Below are positions 8,958 through 17,397 of a stretch of DNA of 64,000 bases, one piece after another; the stretch's first letter is position 1; every line of letters starts with the position of its first letter. The position numbers and the translations under genes were made by a program. The notes below the pieces were generated by a model. It saw only the letters and a list, made by a program, of their open reading frames with translations, made no database searches and was not told the DNA's origin. The stretch lies in NCBI RefSeq assembly GCF_900631945.1, contig NZ_UZWE01000028.1:62001-126000 (forward strand), written 5' to 3'. The DNA comes from Paracoccus haematequi. GTDB lineage: Bacteria; Pseudomonadota; Alphaproteobacteria; Rhodobacterales; Rhodobacteraceae.

Positions 8958-8985
8958 ATGCGCAACGCCTTCCGGCGTTGCGCAT
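8958..8985. terminator. Strong 12-base-pair hairpin between fic and the minus-strand small gene
   Basis: A perfect inverted repeat, ATGCGCAACGCC (8958-8969) and GGCGTTGCGCAT (8974-8985), with a TTCC loop. It sits 3 bases beyond the stop of the minus-strand small secreted protein and 73 bases beyond the fic stop, so it can serve converging transcripts from both sides. No T-run follows on either strand, so it is a terminator candidate of the stem-only kind. Confidence 0.6.
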
Positions 8986-8988
8986 CCG

Positions 8989-9138
8989 TCAAGCATTCAC
9001 CGGCGGCTTGCCGGGGCAGTTGGCCAGCACCACCGGGCCGGTGGCCGTGGTGTCCGGCGCGACGACCGCGCCGGGGGCGGCAAGCACCGGGCCTGCCAGC
9101 AGGCAGGCGGTCAGGGTGGTCAGGGCAAGTCTTTTCAT
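8989..9138 (-). CDS. Small secreted protein, hypothetical
   Basis: A 49-residue product with a clear signal peptide (MKRLALTTLTACLLAGPVLA) and a mature part of under 30 residues containing a single cysteine near the C-terminus (LANCPGKPPVNA). The ribosome site AGGAAAGGA lies about six bases upstream of the ATG at 9138. It is the last gene before the hairpin at 8958-8985. No family is recognised. The cysteine is after the cleavage site but not in lipobox position, so it is more likely a periplasmic peptide than a lipoprotein. Confidence 0.55.
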   Translation of the reverse strand: MKRLALTTLTACLLAGPVLAAPGAVVAPDTTATGPVVLANCPGKPPVNA

Positions 9139-9207
9139 GCGCAGTCCTTTCCTGTGGGGACAGCCAAGCCTGACCCGAATCGGTTGAACCGCAAACACAC
9201 AGCCGCG

Positions 9208-9486
9208 TTACCGGACCTTGCCCGTCCAGCCCGGCGGGCGCCTGCCCACCCAGTCGAAGAACCGCCGCAGCTCGGGATGGGCGCGCAGGGCCTCGGTCGT
9301 GGAGTAGGTGCGGGCCAGTTCCGTCTCGGTCAGGGTCTTGTGGATGGTCTTGTGGCAGACGTGGTGCAGCAGCACCGTTTCGCCGCCCTTGCCGCCGCGC
9401 AGCTTCGGGATCAGGTGGTGGCGGCTTTGCGGGACGCCGGGCGGGATCGGGCGCAGGCATAGCGGGCAGATCGGGTCGTCCGCCAC
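9208..9486 (-). CDS. HNH endonuclease-like small protein
   Basis: A protein of about 92 residues with a CPLC knuckle at its N-terminus, then SRHHLIPKLRGG and LLHHVCHKTIHKTL. This gives the two Cys-x2-Cys/Cys-x2-His zinc pairs and the His-His-x-x-x-Lys pattern of HNH nucleases. I prefer the GTG start at 9486, which puts CPLC close to the N-terminus; an ATG at 9525 would overlap the upstream gene by 34 bases. It follows the glycosyltransferase by 5 bases, so it is probably cotranscribed. Stand-alone HNH proteins of this size are common in Rhodobacteraceae and their role is unclear. Confidence 0.75.
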   Translation of the reverse strand: MADDPICPLCLRPIPPGVPQSRHHLIPKLRGGKGGETVLLHHVCHKTIHKTLTETELARTYSTTEALRAHPELRRFFDWVGRRPPGWTGKVR

Positions 9487-9491
9487 GGTGC

Positions 9492-10340
9492 TCAGCCCTG
9501 GGCCAGGATCCGGTCGAAACTGCATAGCGCCATCCCGGCATCGGACAGGTAATCGAAATGCCGGTCGACGGCGCGTGCCACATCGGACCGGCTGGCCTTG
9601 GACATGCCGCGCTTGCGCAGGATCTCGGGCGCGTGGCGGGGTGTGTCGTTGTCGCCGCGATGGGTGACGATGTTGGGGAAATGCGGGTCGGTCACGGCCA
9701 CCAGCCGGGTCGGGATGGCGTAATGGCCATAGTCGAAGACCGTGCGCGACGAATGGCGGATCGCGGCGCCCGCGCTGAAGAACGGGCTGAACCAGTTATA
9801 GACCCCCTCGGTGGGGCCGTCCGTGACGCAATAGAAGATCGACGGAAAGCTGACCGCGAAATGGGCGTTGCGCCACAGGCTGGCGGCGTGGCGGCGCAGG
9901 CGGCGGATATAGTCGCGCGAGACGCAATCGTCGTCGTCCAGCCGGAATTGCACCGTATCGGCCAGATCCATCCCCAGATCCGCGGACACCTCTTGGATCG
10001 CATCCGAGATATGGGTGGGCGGCAAAAACCGCAGGATCGCCTGGTCCACGCCGCGGCAGATATCCTCGAGCCGGGCACGATACGGGTCCGGCATCCGGTC
10101 CGAGGACACCACCAGGAACCGGAAATCCGCGTCGCTCTGGTTGGCCAGCGACCGCAGCGTCAGATGTTCGAAGGTCGCCAGCCGCGATTCCAGCCGCCGG
10201 GATGCGAACAGATCGCGGGACTGGTCCAGATAGATCGCCTCCAGGGCCTCGTCGGGCTGGTTGCGATAGGCCTTCCAGTCCCCCCGGCCCAGCATGGAAA
10301 ACCGGCAGACCCCCAGGATCCTGACATCGCGGTCGTTCAT
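9492..10340 (-). CDS. Rhamnosyltransferase-like glycosyltransferase
   Basis: A 282-residue soluble protein resembling the putative rhamnosyl transferase family (PF11316 type). The N-terminus GVCRFSMLGRGDWKAYR and the block ADFRFLVVSSDRMP match the family layout. The acidic cluster RLDDDDCVSRDY near residue 150 is a DxD-type metal and nucleotide-sugar site. The start at 10340 has AAGGGGG upstream. It is followed 5 bases later by the HNH gene and preceded by a GT61-like gene, so the pair may build one surface glycan. Donor and acceptor are not evident. Confidence 0.75.
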   Translation of the reverse strand: MNDRDVRILGVCRFSMLGRGDWKAYRNQPDEALEAIYLDQSRDLFASRRLESRLATFEHLTLRSLANQSDADFRFLVVSSDRMPDPYRARLEDICRGVDQAILRFLPPTHISDAIQEVSADLGMDLADTVQFRLDDDDCVSRDYIRRLRRHAASLWRNAHFAVSFPSIFYCVTDGPTEGVYNWFSPFFSAGAAIRHSSRTVFDYGHYAIPTRLVAVTDPHFPNIVTHRGDNDTPRHAPEILRKRGMSKASRSDVARAVDRHFDYLSDAGMALCSFDRILAQG

Positions 10341-10363
10341 TCCATGCCCCCTTGGCCTGCCCG

Positions 10364-11443
10364 TCAGCGCAGCGGTTTGCGGACCAGATCGACCTCGTGT
10401 TTCGACCGGCTGAAGGCCAGGCTGTCGGCCATCTCGGCCTCGGTCGGACCCTGCCAGCCCCTTTTGTCGTCGATGAAACCGTGATCCTGCAAGCCCTGCG
10501 CCAGGGTGTCGTGGTCAAGCTCTCCCCAGCTCAGGTGGTTCGAGGCGGCGGCGCCATCCTCGATCCAGTTCGCCGCAAGCGCGTCGATGATGACCGGATC
10601 GCGTCCGGTCATGCCGTTGATCTGGGCCGCGATGGAGCGATGGGCGTTGTTGTCGCGGCGCAGGATGAAGGCGATCCGCTTGGACGGATCGGCGACCATG
10701 CCCGCGATATGGAAAGCCGAGCTGTCGACGCCCACGATATGGGTGGCGGATTTGTAGAAGCGCAACTGATCCGCCAAGGCCATCCGCTCCGGGTGCATGA
10801 TCGTATAGCCCCGCGCGGCCATGTTGCGTTCCAGCACCTTTTCGCACAGCACGCCGCCGCGCCCGTTGAAGCGGGTGCGCGAGACATAGATCCGGCGCGG
10901 CGTATCCTGGGGCAGGGCCTGAGCCATCCGCGCCATGGTGGCCCGGAATTCCGGGGTTCCCTGGGCGATTCGTCCCAGGCCGAAGCCCTGGCCGGGGATC
11001 ACCAGCTCCTCGACCCGGATCGGCGTCTGGGCAATGCCTTCCGGGGCCCGGACGCCCAGAAGCGACCAGAAATCCGTCTGGTAGGACTGGAATTTCACCA
11101 GCTTGTCGTGCTTCGGGACGAACAGCACGCTGTCGATGCCGGGCTGGTCGAAGCCCCAGCAGCGGGACATGGTCTCGGTCATGAAATGGCCGAAATGGCC
11201 GTAATAGAGCCCGCCCCACAGATGCCGCCCCGGCAGAACAGCGGACGGCCTTTCCGCGCTTTCGACGGCTCGTGTCATGCGCACGCCGTCCCGCCAGGTC
11301 GAGGCGTGAAGCACGTCCTGCCCGTCCCCGGTCGTAACCCCGCAGAAAGGGCGGCCGACAAGTTCCGTCGGAGGAAAGATCCAGGCGTTCGCCACGGTGA
11401 CGATCTCTCGGGACCAGCCGCAGCCGGGAAGCGGTTCGCTCAT
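10364..11443 (-). CDS. Glycosyltransferase family 61 (DUF563-like) protein
   Basis: A 359-residue protein that fits the GT61/DUF563 family. The middle has GGLYYGHFGHFMTETMSR, the family's His-containing acceptor region. It is followed by RRIYVSRTRFNGRGG and the C-terminal HIVGVDSSAFHIAGM block. No signal peptide or membrane span is seen, so it is probably cytosolic. It starts at 11443 with an AAGGA ribosome site and leads the small glycosyltransferase operon (10364 to 9208). Bacterial members usually work in capsule, lipopolysaccharide or exopolysaccharide synthesis; the product here is unknown. Confidence 0.8.
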   Translation of the reverse strand: MSEPLPGCGWSREIVTVANAWIFPPTELVGRPFCGVTTGDGQDVLHASTWRDGVRMTRAVESAERPSAVLPGRHLWGGLYYGHFGHFMTETMSRCWGFDQPGIDSVLFVPKHDKLVKFQSYQTDFWSLLGVRAPEGIAQTPIRVEELVIPGQGFGLGRIAQGTPEFRATMARMAQALPQDTPRRIYVSRTRFNGRGGVLCEKVLERNMAARGYTIMHPERMALADQLRFYKSATHIVGVDSSAFHIAGMVADPSKRIAFILRRDNNAHRSIAAQINGMTGRDPVIIDALAANWIEDGAAASNHLSWGELDHDTLAQGLQDHGFIDDKRGWQGPTEAEMADSLAFSRSKHEVDLVRKPLR

Positions 11444-11541
11444 CGCATGTCCTTGCCTGCAAGGGCACGGGCCGCCCTCTGCCTTGCGGCTGTGTTAGCC
11501 GCTTGGGCGTGGCGATTGAAGCGGGATCCTTGCGGGGGCCG

Positions 11542-13425
11542 TCATGCCCAGTCCCAGGGCCGGGTGAATTCGCCCAGCTTCGCCCTGACGGCGTTTTCGT
11601 CCACGCTGCCCTCGCGGGCAAGCCGCGCCACCAGGCCGCGCTTCTTGTCCTCGACCACCTCGGCGACATGGGCGCCGGTGCCGGACAGGGCGGCGTCATA
11701 GACGCGCTTGATGGCCAGGCGGCGCAGGTCGGGCTTGAAGATCTTGCCCACGGCGGTCTTGGGCAGTTCGGGCAGGATCTCGATATGCTTGGGAATCGCG
11801 GCGCGTTCGTGGATATGGGCCTTGGCGTGTTCCAGAAGGTCGGATTCCGTCACCGAGGCGCCCGCCACCAGTTCCACATAGACGCAGGGCAGTTCGCCCG
11901 CGAAGCTGTCGGGCTGGCCGATGGCGCCCGCGAAGGCCACGGCGGGATGGGACAGCATCGCCTCCTCGATCTCGGCGGGGTCGATGTTGTGGCCGCCGCG
12001 GATGATCAGATCCTTGGCGCGGCCCGTGATCCACAGATAGCCGTCCGCGTCCAGCCGACCCAGGTCGCCGGTGCGCAGATAGATGTCCTCGGCGAACAGG
12101 TGGTGGTTCTTGTCGGCCTCGGTATAGGTCGATCCGGGGAACACGCCGGGATTGGCGACGCAGATTTCGCCCACCACATCGGTCGGGCATTCGTGGACGC
12201 GGCCGCTGTCGTCATGGTTCAGGATGCGGACATGGCTGTAGGGCAGGGGGATGCCGACGGATCCGACCTTCTTGATGCCGTCCACGGGGTTGCAGCTGAC
12301 CAGGCAGGTCGCCTCGGTCAGGCCATAGCCTTCGGCGATCTCGACCCCGGTGGCGGATTTGAAGCGGTTGTAAAGCTCGATCGGCAGGGGGGCGGAACCC
12401 GAGATGGCGGTTTTCAGCGAGGACACGTCGGCATTGACCGGCCGCTGCATCAGCGCGGAAATGGCGGTCGGCACGGTGATCAGGAAGGTCGCCTGCCAGC
12501 GTTCGATCAGTTTCCAGAAATTGTCGAAGACGCCCTCGCCCCGGTATCCGGCCGGGGTCGGCATCACCACATGCGCGCCGGACGCGATGCAGGACATCAG
12601 CACCGGATAGGCCGCGAAGACATGGAACATCGGCAGGGGGCACATCAGCACGTCGGTTTCGTCGAAGAGCAGCGTTCCCCCCAGCCAGCCGTTATAGATC
12701 ATGCCGGAATACTTGTGCTGCGCGACCTTGGGCGTGCCGGTGGTGCCGCCGGTGTGGAAGAAGGCCGCCACGCGGTCCTGCTGCACATCCTCGAAATCCA
12801 GGCGGGTGTGCTTCTCGGCACTGGTCGCGGCCTCGAAGTTCAGCACCTTGGCCTTGTGGCGGGGCTTCACGCGCGGGCGGATCAGCGGCACGATGAACCG
12901 CTTGAGCCCGCGCAGGTGACGGTTCAGGTCGATCTCGATCACATGGGTGACGCCGGGGGCATTGGCCACGGCCTCGGCGGCCTTCTGGGCGACATCGGTT
13001 TTCGGGAAGGCGCGCAGCGTGACCAGCACCTTGGCGCGGGTTTCGCGCAGGATGCCCGCGATCTGCTGGGCGTCCAGCAGGGGATTGATCGGGTTGACGA
13101 TCCCCGCCGTCGCGCCCGCCAGAAGAACCACCGGGGTTTCGATGCTGTTGGGCAGCAGATAGGCCACCGTGTCGGTGGGGCCGACGCCCAGCTTGCGCAG
13201 CAGGTTGGCGGTTTCCGTGACGCGTTCCAGCAATTCGCGCCAGGTCAGGGTGGTGGCGTGGTCGCCCGGACCGGACAGAAGCTGGAAGCTGATCGCGGGC
13301 CGGTCGGGAAAACGTTCGGCCGTGCGGGCCAGAAAGCCGTAGATCGTGACCGGAAGATCCCGCGCCTGATACGGCATCTCGGCTTCCAAGGCGTTGCGGT
13401 CGTCATAGCTGATGAAACGGGTCAT
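11542..13425 (-). CDS. Acyl-CoA synthetase (AMP-forming)
   Basis: A 627-residue ANL-superfamily enzyme that activates a carboxylic acid to its acyl-AMP and then its CoA thioester. The phosphate loop is FHTGGTTGTPKVAQ near residue 240. YGLTEATCL, LRTGDLGRLDADGYLWITGR and the catalytic lysine region LPKTAVGKIFK follow in the normal order. A stretch near residues 185-215 rich in Arg and Lys (RGLKRFIVPLIRPRVKPRHK) is a membrane-association-like insert found in this long subfamily. The start at 13425 is preceded by GGGGGAGG. The gene stands alone, so the acid substrate is not indicated; a medium or long fatty acid is likely. Confidence 0.9.
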   Translation of the reverse strand: MTRFISYDDRNALEAEMPYQARDLPVTIYGFLARTAERFPDRPAISFQLLSGPGDHATTLTWRELLERVTETANLLRKLGVGPTDTVAYLLPNSIETPVVLLAGATAGIVNPINPLLDAQQIAGILRETRAKVLVTLRAFPKTDVAQKAAEAVANAPGVTHVIEIDLNRHLRGLKRFIVPLIRPRVKPRHKAKVLNFEAATSAEKHTRLDFEDVQQDRVAAFFHTGGTTGTPKVAQHKYSGMIYNGWLGGTLLFDETDVLMCPLPMFHVFAAYPVLMSCIASGAHVVMPTPAGYRGEGVFDNFWKLIERWQATFLITVPTAISALMQRPVNADVSSLKTAISGSAPLPIELYNRFKSATGVEIAEGYGLTEATCLVSCNPVDGIKKVGSVGIPLPYSHVRILNHDDSGRVHECPTDVVGEICVANPGVFPGSTYTEADKNHHLFAEDIYLRTGDLGRLDADGYLWITGRAKDLIIRGGHNIDPAEIEEAMLSHPAVAFAGAIGQPDSFAGELPCVYVELVAGASVTESDLLEHAKAHIHERAAIPKHIEILPELPKTAVGKIFKPDLRRLAIKRVYDAALSGTGAHVAEVVEDKKRGLVARLAREGSVDENAVRAKLGEFTRPWDWA

Positions 13426-13568
13426 CCATCCTCCCCCAGTCCTGGGACCACCCTCCTGATCCCGCTTTTGCATACCATGGGCCATGGGCGGGAAAGGCGG
13501 CAAGAGGCTTGGCGCCCCGCTGCGTCAGGACGCGGCGTCAGGACATGGCCGACGCCGCGTCAGGGTTC

Positions 13569-14081
13569 TCAGCCTTGCGGGATGCGCAGGGTCTGGCCGG
13601 GATAGATCTTGTCGGGATCGGTCAGCATGGGCCGGTTCGCCTCGAAGATGGCGTTGTATTTGCTGGCATTGCCCAGATAGGCCTTGGCGATGGCCGACAG
13701 CGTCTCGCCCTTCTTGACGGTGTGGAAGACCGGCGCCTGCCCGGCCTCGGCCCCGGCGCCTGTCTCCGGCAGGTCGGCCTCGACCTTGGCGATGCCCTCG
13801 ATATTGCCGACGGCCAGCACCAGCTTTTCCAAGGTCTCGCGGTCGGCGCCTTTGCTGTCGATCCTGACGGTATCGCCGCGCAGGGTCAGGTGCACGTCGT
13901 CCTTGTCCAGGTTCAGCGCGCGCAGTTCCGCCTTGAGCGCCGCGACCTTGCGGGCCGTGTCGGGATCCTGGGCAGGCTTGCCGGCTGCGGCGGCGGGTTG
14001 CGAGGCAGGCTTTGCTTCGGCGGCTTCGGCCTTGCCGAAGACCGATTTCCCGGCGTCCTTGACGAAATCCCAGATGGCCAT
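13569..14081 (-). CDS. BON-LysM domain protein (Kbp/YgaU-like)
   Basis: A 170-residue protein like E. coli Kbp (YgaU), a potassium-binding stress protein. A short N-terminal helix (MAIWDFVKDAGKSVFG) is followed by an Ala/Pro-rich linker to about residue 45. A BON domain runs over residues 60-115 (LRGDTVRIDSKG, NIEGIAKVEADLP) and a LysM domain over residues 122-168 (HTVKKGETLSAIAKAYLG, IYPGQTLRIP). The linker makes it about 20 residues longer than Kbp. There is no signal peptide, as in Kbp. It diverges from the CAP lipoprotein gene. Confidence 0.9.
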   Translation of the reverse strand: MAIWDFVKDAGKSVFGKAEAAEAKPASQPAAAAGKPAQDPDTARKVAALKAELRALNLDKDDVHLTLRGDTVRIDSKGADRETLEKLVLAVGNIEGIAKVEADLPETGAGAEAGQAPVFHTVKKGETLSAIAKAYLGNASKYNAIFEANRPMLTDPDKIYPGQTLRIPQG

Positions 14082-14251
14082 GCTGCGTCCTTTCAAGCAT
14101 GTTACGGAACGATTTGAATAAAAACGCGGGCTTTATGCAAGCGTTCCATCTGGTCATTCCGCAATCCCAGACCCATATGACAATCGTGCATTGTTAATCC
14201 ATTCATAATTTCACCCGTAGGATGCACATCGCTTCGAAAGGTGGAACCCCG

Positions 14252-14788
14252 ATGACACGATTTCCCTTGCTGTCCGCTGCCGCCCTGTGCGGTGCCATCC
14301 TGTCCGGCTGCGCGCAAACCGCCCCCGATGCCCGCAGCGGCGATCCCCATGCCATGCAACTGATGTCGGCGGGCCAGGCGACCTGCCTGGCCACCACGCC
14401 CGGCCAGAACGAACAGGGCGCGGCGGCCACCAATGCCCTGCGCCGCAGCGCGGGCCTGCCCCCCGTGCGGCCCAGCCCGGTCCTGGCGCAGGTCGCGGCC
14501 CGGCACGCCTGCGACATGGCGCAGCGCGGCCGCATGACCCATCTGGGCAGCAAGACGACCGGGCCCGGACCGCGCGTGAAGGCGGCGGGCTATGCCCCTT
14601 CGGTCACGGCGGAAAACATCGCCGCCGGGCCGTTCTCGCAAGGCCGCGTGCTTGCGGAATGGAACGGATCCTCCGGGCACCGGGCCAATATCCTGATCCC
14701 GCAGGTCCGCGATTACGGGATCGGCCAGGCCATCGGGCCGGACGGCAAGACGCGGTTCTGGGCGGCGGTCTATGCCGCGCCCCGGTAA
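14252..14788 (+). CDS. CAP (SCP/PR-1-like) domain lipoprotein
   Basis: A 178-residue lipoprotein with a lipobox (ILSGC, Cys near residue 19) after a hydrophobic signal. The CAP fold is recognised by HACDMAQRGRMTHLGS, TAENIAAGP, and the W-x8-HRANIL block, giving the two conserved histidines and the glutamate of the CAP cavity. Bacterial CAP proteins are often envelope-associated and of uncertain activity. The start at 14252 follows GGTGGAAC. The 170-base gap shared with the divergent LysM gene (14082-14251) is AT-richer and probably holds both promoters; no specific operator was recognised there. Confidence 0.85.
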   Translation: MTRFPLLSAAALCGAILSGCAQTAPDARSGDPHAMQLMSAGQATCLATTPGQNEQGAAATNALRRSAGLPPVRPSPVLAQVAARHACDMAQRGRMTHLGSKTTGPGPRVKAAGYAPSVTAENIAAGPFSQGRVLAEWNGSSGHRANILIPQVRDYGIGQAIGPDGKTRFWAAVYAAPR

Positions 14789-14800
14789 GCGGTTCGCCGG

Positions 14801-16597
14801 TCAGGCAGGGTCCGGCAGGGTGGGCATGTCCATGAACTGCATCCGCGCCAGCCGGGCGTAAAGCCCGCCCTCGGCCACCAGGGCGTCGTGGGTACCCTGG
14901 GCCACGATCCGGCCGCCGTCGAAGACCACGATGCGGTCGGCCTTCTTCACCGTGGCCAGCCTGTGCGCCACGACGACCGTGGTGCGGCCTTCCGACAGAC
15001 GGTTGACGGCTGCCTGGACCAGCGATTCGGATTCCGCGTCCAGGGCGCTTGTCGCCTCGTCCAGCAACAGGACCGGGGCGTCGCGCAGGATGGCGCGGGC
15101 GATGGCGATGCGCTGGCGCTGCCCGCCCGACAGCATGACGCCGCGTTCACCCAGCGGCGTGTCGTATCCCTGGGGCAGGGTGCTGATGAAGTCATGGGCA
15201 TGGGCGGCGCGCGCCGCCGCCTGGACTTCGGCGGGCGAGGCGTCGGGGCGACCCAAGCGGATGTTTTCCAGGGCGGTCGTCGCGAAGATCACCGGATCCT
15301 GTGGAACCAGGGCGATGGCCTGCCGGAAATCCGCCCGCGCCATGTCGCGCAGGTCGATGCCGTCCAGGGTGACGCGGCCCGACTGCGGATCCCAGAACCG
15401 TTGGATTAGCTGAATGACCGTCGTCTTGCCTGCGCCCGACGGGCCGACCAGGGCCACCGTCTCGCCGGGCTGGATCGACAGGCTGACCCCCTCCAAGGCC
15501 GAGACATCGGGCCGGGTGGGATAGTGGAAGCCGACCTCTTCCAGGGTGATCCGGCCGCGCACCGGGCGGGGCAGGGGAACAGGGCGCGGGGGATCGGTCA
15601 ACGCGTCCTCGGCCGCCAGCAGTTCGCCCAAGCGTTCGGTGGCGCCCGCCGCGCGCTGCAACTCGCCCCAGATCTCGGACAGGGCGCCGGTCGATCCGGC
15701 AACCAGGATCGCATAGATCACGAACTGCACCAGCTGCCCGGCGGTCATCGCCCCGGCCTGCACGTCGCGCGCGCCGACCCACAGCACGCCGATCACCCCC
15801 GCGAAGATCAGGAAGATCACGATGGCCGTCATCAGCGCCCGCGTGCGGATCCGCGTCAGCGCCACGTCGAAGGACCGTTCGGTCACGTCGTCGAAGCGCG
15901 CGATGCTGCGGCCTTCATGCGTATAGGCCTGCACCGTCTGCGCGGCCAGCAGCGTCTCGGACGCGGCCCCGGACGACGCGGCGATCCAGTCCTGGGCCTT
16001 GCGCGACAGCCCGCGCAACCGGCGGCCCAGCACGATGATCGGCACCAGGATCACCGGGATGATCAGCAGGACCAGCCCCATCAGCTTCAGCGACGTGAAG
16101 GCCAGCATCGCCATGCCGCCCGCCAGGATGATCATGTTGCGCAGCGCGATGGACAGCGACGATCCGATCACCGACTGGATCAGCGTGGTGTCGGTGGTGA
16201 TGCGCGACAGGATCTCTCCGGTCATCACGCGTTCGAAAAAGGCGGGGGACAGGGTGATGACGCGGGCGAAGACCGCCTTGCGGATATCGGCCACGACCCG
16301 CTCGCCCAGCCGGGTGACGAAATAGTACCGCGCCGCCGTGCCCAAGGCCAGCAGCGCCACGATGATCAGCGCGGCGCCGAAATATTCGTCCAGCAGCCCG
16401 GCGCCGTCGTCGAAATTGTCCACCACCCGGCGCACGGCCAGGGGCAGGACCAGGCTGATCGCCGAGGTCGCGGCCAGCGCGAACAGCGCCAGCACCACCT
16501 GCACGCGATAAGGCCGCAGGAACGGCCACAGCGCACCCAGGGCGCCCACGCGCCTGCTGGAGGGCCGGTCGGAGATGATCGTCGTGCCGCGTGCCAT
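14801..16597 (-). CDS. MsbA-like ABC exporter, fused permease-ATPase
   Basis: A 598-residue half-transporter with an N-terminal six-helix exporter domain (residues about 25-320) and a C-terminal ATPase. Walker A is GPSGAGKTTV near residue 387, the signature is LSGGQRQRIAIARAI, Walker B is VLLLDEATSALD, and the H-loop is in VVVAHRLATV. It should act as a homodimer. Relatives export lipids, drugs or peptides; nothing in the neighbourhood fixes the substrate. The basic N-terminus is short and the frame opens at 16597. It converges with the CAP lipoprotein with 12 bases between stops. Confidence 0.92.
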   Translation of the reverse strand: MARGTTIISDRPSSRRVGALGALWPFLRPYRVQVVLALFALAATSAISLVLPLAVRRVVDNFDDGAGLLDEYFGAALIIVALLALGTAARYYFVTRLGERVVADIRKAVFARVITLSPAFFERVMTGEILSRITTDTTLIQSVIGSSLSIALRNMIILAGGMAMLAFTSLKLMGLVLLIIPVILVPIIVLGRRLRGLSRKAQDWIAASSGAASETLLAAQTVQAYTHEGRSIARFDDVTERSFDVALTRIRTRALMTAIVIFLIFAGVIGVLWVGARDVQAGAMTAGQLVQFVIYAILVAGSTGALSEIWGELQRAAGATERLGELLAAEDALTDPPRPVPLPRPVRGRITLEEVGFHYPTRPDVSALEGVSLSIQPGETVALVGPSGAGKTTVIQLIQRFWDPQSGRVTLDGIDLRDMARADFRQAIALVPQDPVIFATTALENIRLGRPDASPAEVQAAARAAHAHDFISTLPQGYDTPLGERGVMLSGGQRQRIAIARAILRDAPVLLLDEATSALDAESESLVQAAVNRLSEGRTTVVVAHRLATVKKADRIVVFDGGRIVAQGTHDALVAEGGLYARLARMQFMDMPTLPDPA

Positions 16598-16649
16598 GTC
16601 TGCCTTGTCCGGTAGCTGCGCCCCCCATGCGTTTAGGGGCTGGCGGCGG

Positions 16650-17297
16650 TCAGGACAAGCGCGGGGCGCCCGGCATCAGCCGTCCGTCCGCAAGCTGGTC
16701 GGCGATCCCGTCCACCGCCAGGGCCAGCTTTTCGTCGATGACATGCAGGTATTGGGTCCAGTCCGACAGGTGCTGCAAATCCGCCGCGCCGTCTGAAATG
16801 CCGCGCAATCCGATCAGCGGAACCCCGAAATGCTGGGCCGCGCGCAGATGGGCGAAGGTTTCCATGTCCACCATGTCCTCGGCCACGGAATCATAGGCGG
16901 TGCCGCTGACGATATTGGCGCCGGTGGACAGGGTGGCCGTGGCGATCCCGTCGACGCGGTGGGGCAATTCGACGCGGACCGGCAGGTCCAGGAACGGCGT
17001 GCGCCCCTTTTCGAATCCCAGGGCCGAGGCGTCCATGTCGCGATAGGCGACTGCGGTGGCCTGATAGACCTCGGCCTGTTCCAGCCGCGCCGACCCCGCC
17101 GATCCCAGCGACACGATCAGCCGGGGCAGGGCGGGCATCGCCGCCAGGGCTGCGGTCAGTTGCACCGCGCCCTCGACCGGGCCGATGCCGGTGATCAGCG
17201 GGTCGATCCGGGCGCGCAGGGCCGGGCCGTATTCTGCCTTGGCCGCCATCACGAACAGGACGGGAATGTCGGCGATCAGGGTGGGGGTCATGGTCAT
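16650..17297 (-). CDS. 5'-methylthioadenosine/S-adenosylhomocysteine nucleosidase-type phosphorylase
   Basis: A 215-residue member of the PNP/UDP family most like MTA/SAH nucleosidase, which removes adenine from methylthioadenosine and S-adenosylhomocysteine. Supporting blocks are FVMAAKAEYG at the start, RLIVSLGSAGSARLE near residue 73, and VDMETFAHLRAAQ, which carries the Met-Glu ribose-binding pair, followed by LRGISDGAADL with the catalytic-position Asp. The start at 17297 follows AGAGG. The protein is slightly shorter than E. coli MtnN. It diverges from zapE, and methylthioadenosine from the polyamine genes in this window would be a natural substrate. Confidence 0.8.
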   Translation of the reverse strand: MTMTPTLIADIPVLFVMAAKAEYGPALRARIDPLITGIGPVEGAVQLTAALAAMPALPRLIVSLGSAGSARLEQAEVYQATAVAYRDMDASALGFEKGRTPFLDLPVRVELPHRVDGIATATLSTGANIVSGTAYDSVAEDMVDMETFAHLRAAQHFGVPLIGLRGISDGAADLQHLSDWTQYLHVIDEKLALAVDGIADQLADGRLMPGAPRLS

Positions 17298-17397
17298 GGA
17301 ACCTCTGGCGCTGGCCGGGCAGGGGTGGCACAGGCGGCGGCGCGCGGTCAAGCATTGGGTCTTGCGGGGCGGCGGGCAACCGTGGCAAGGGCGCGCC

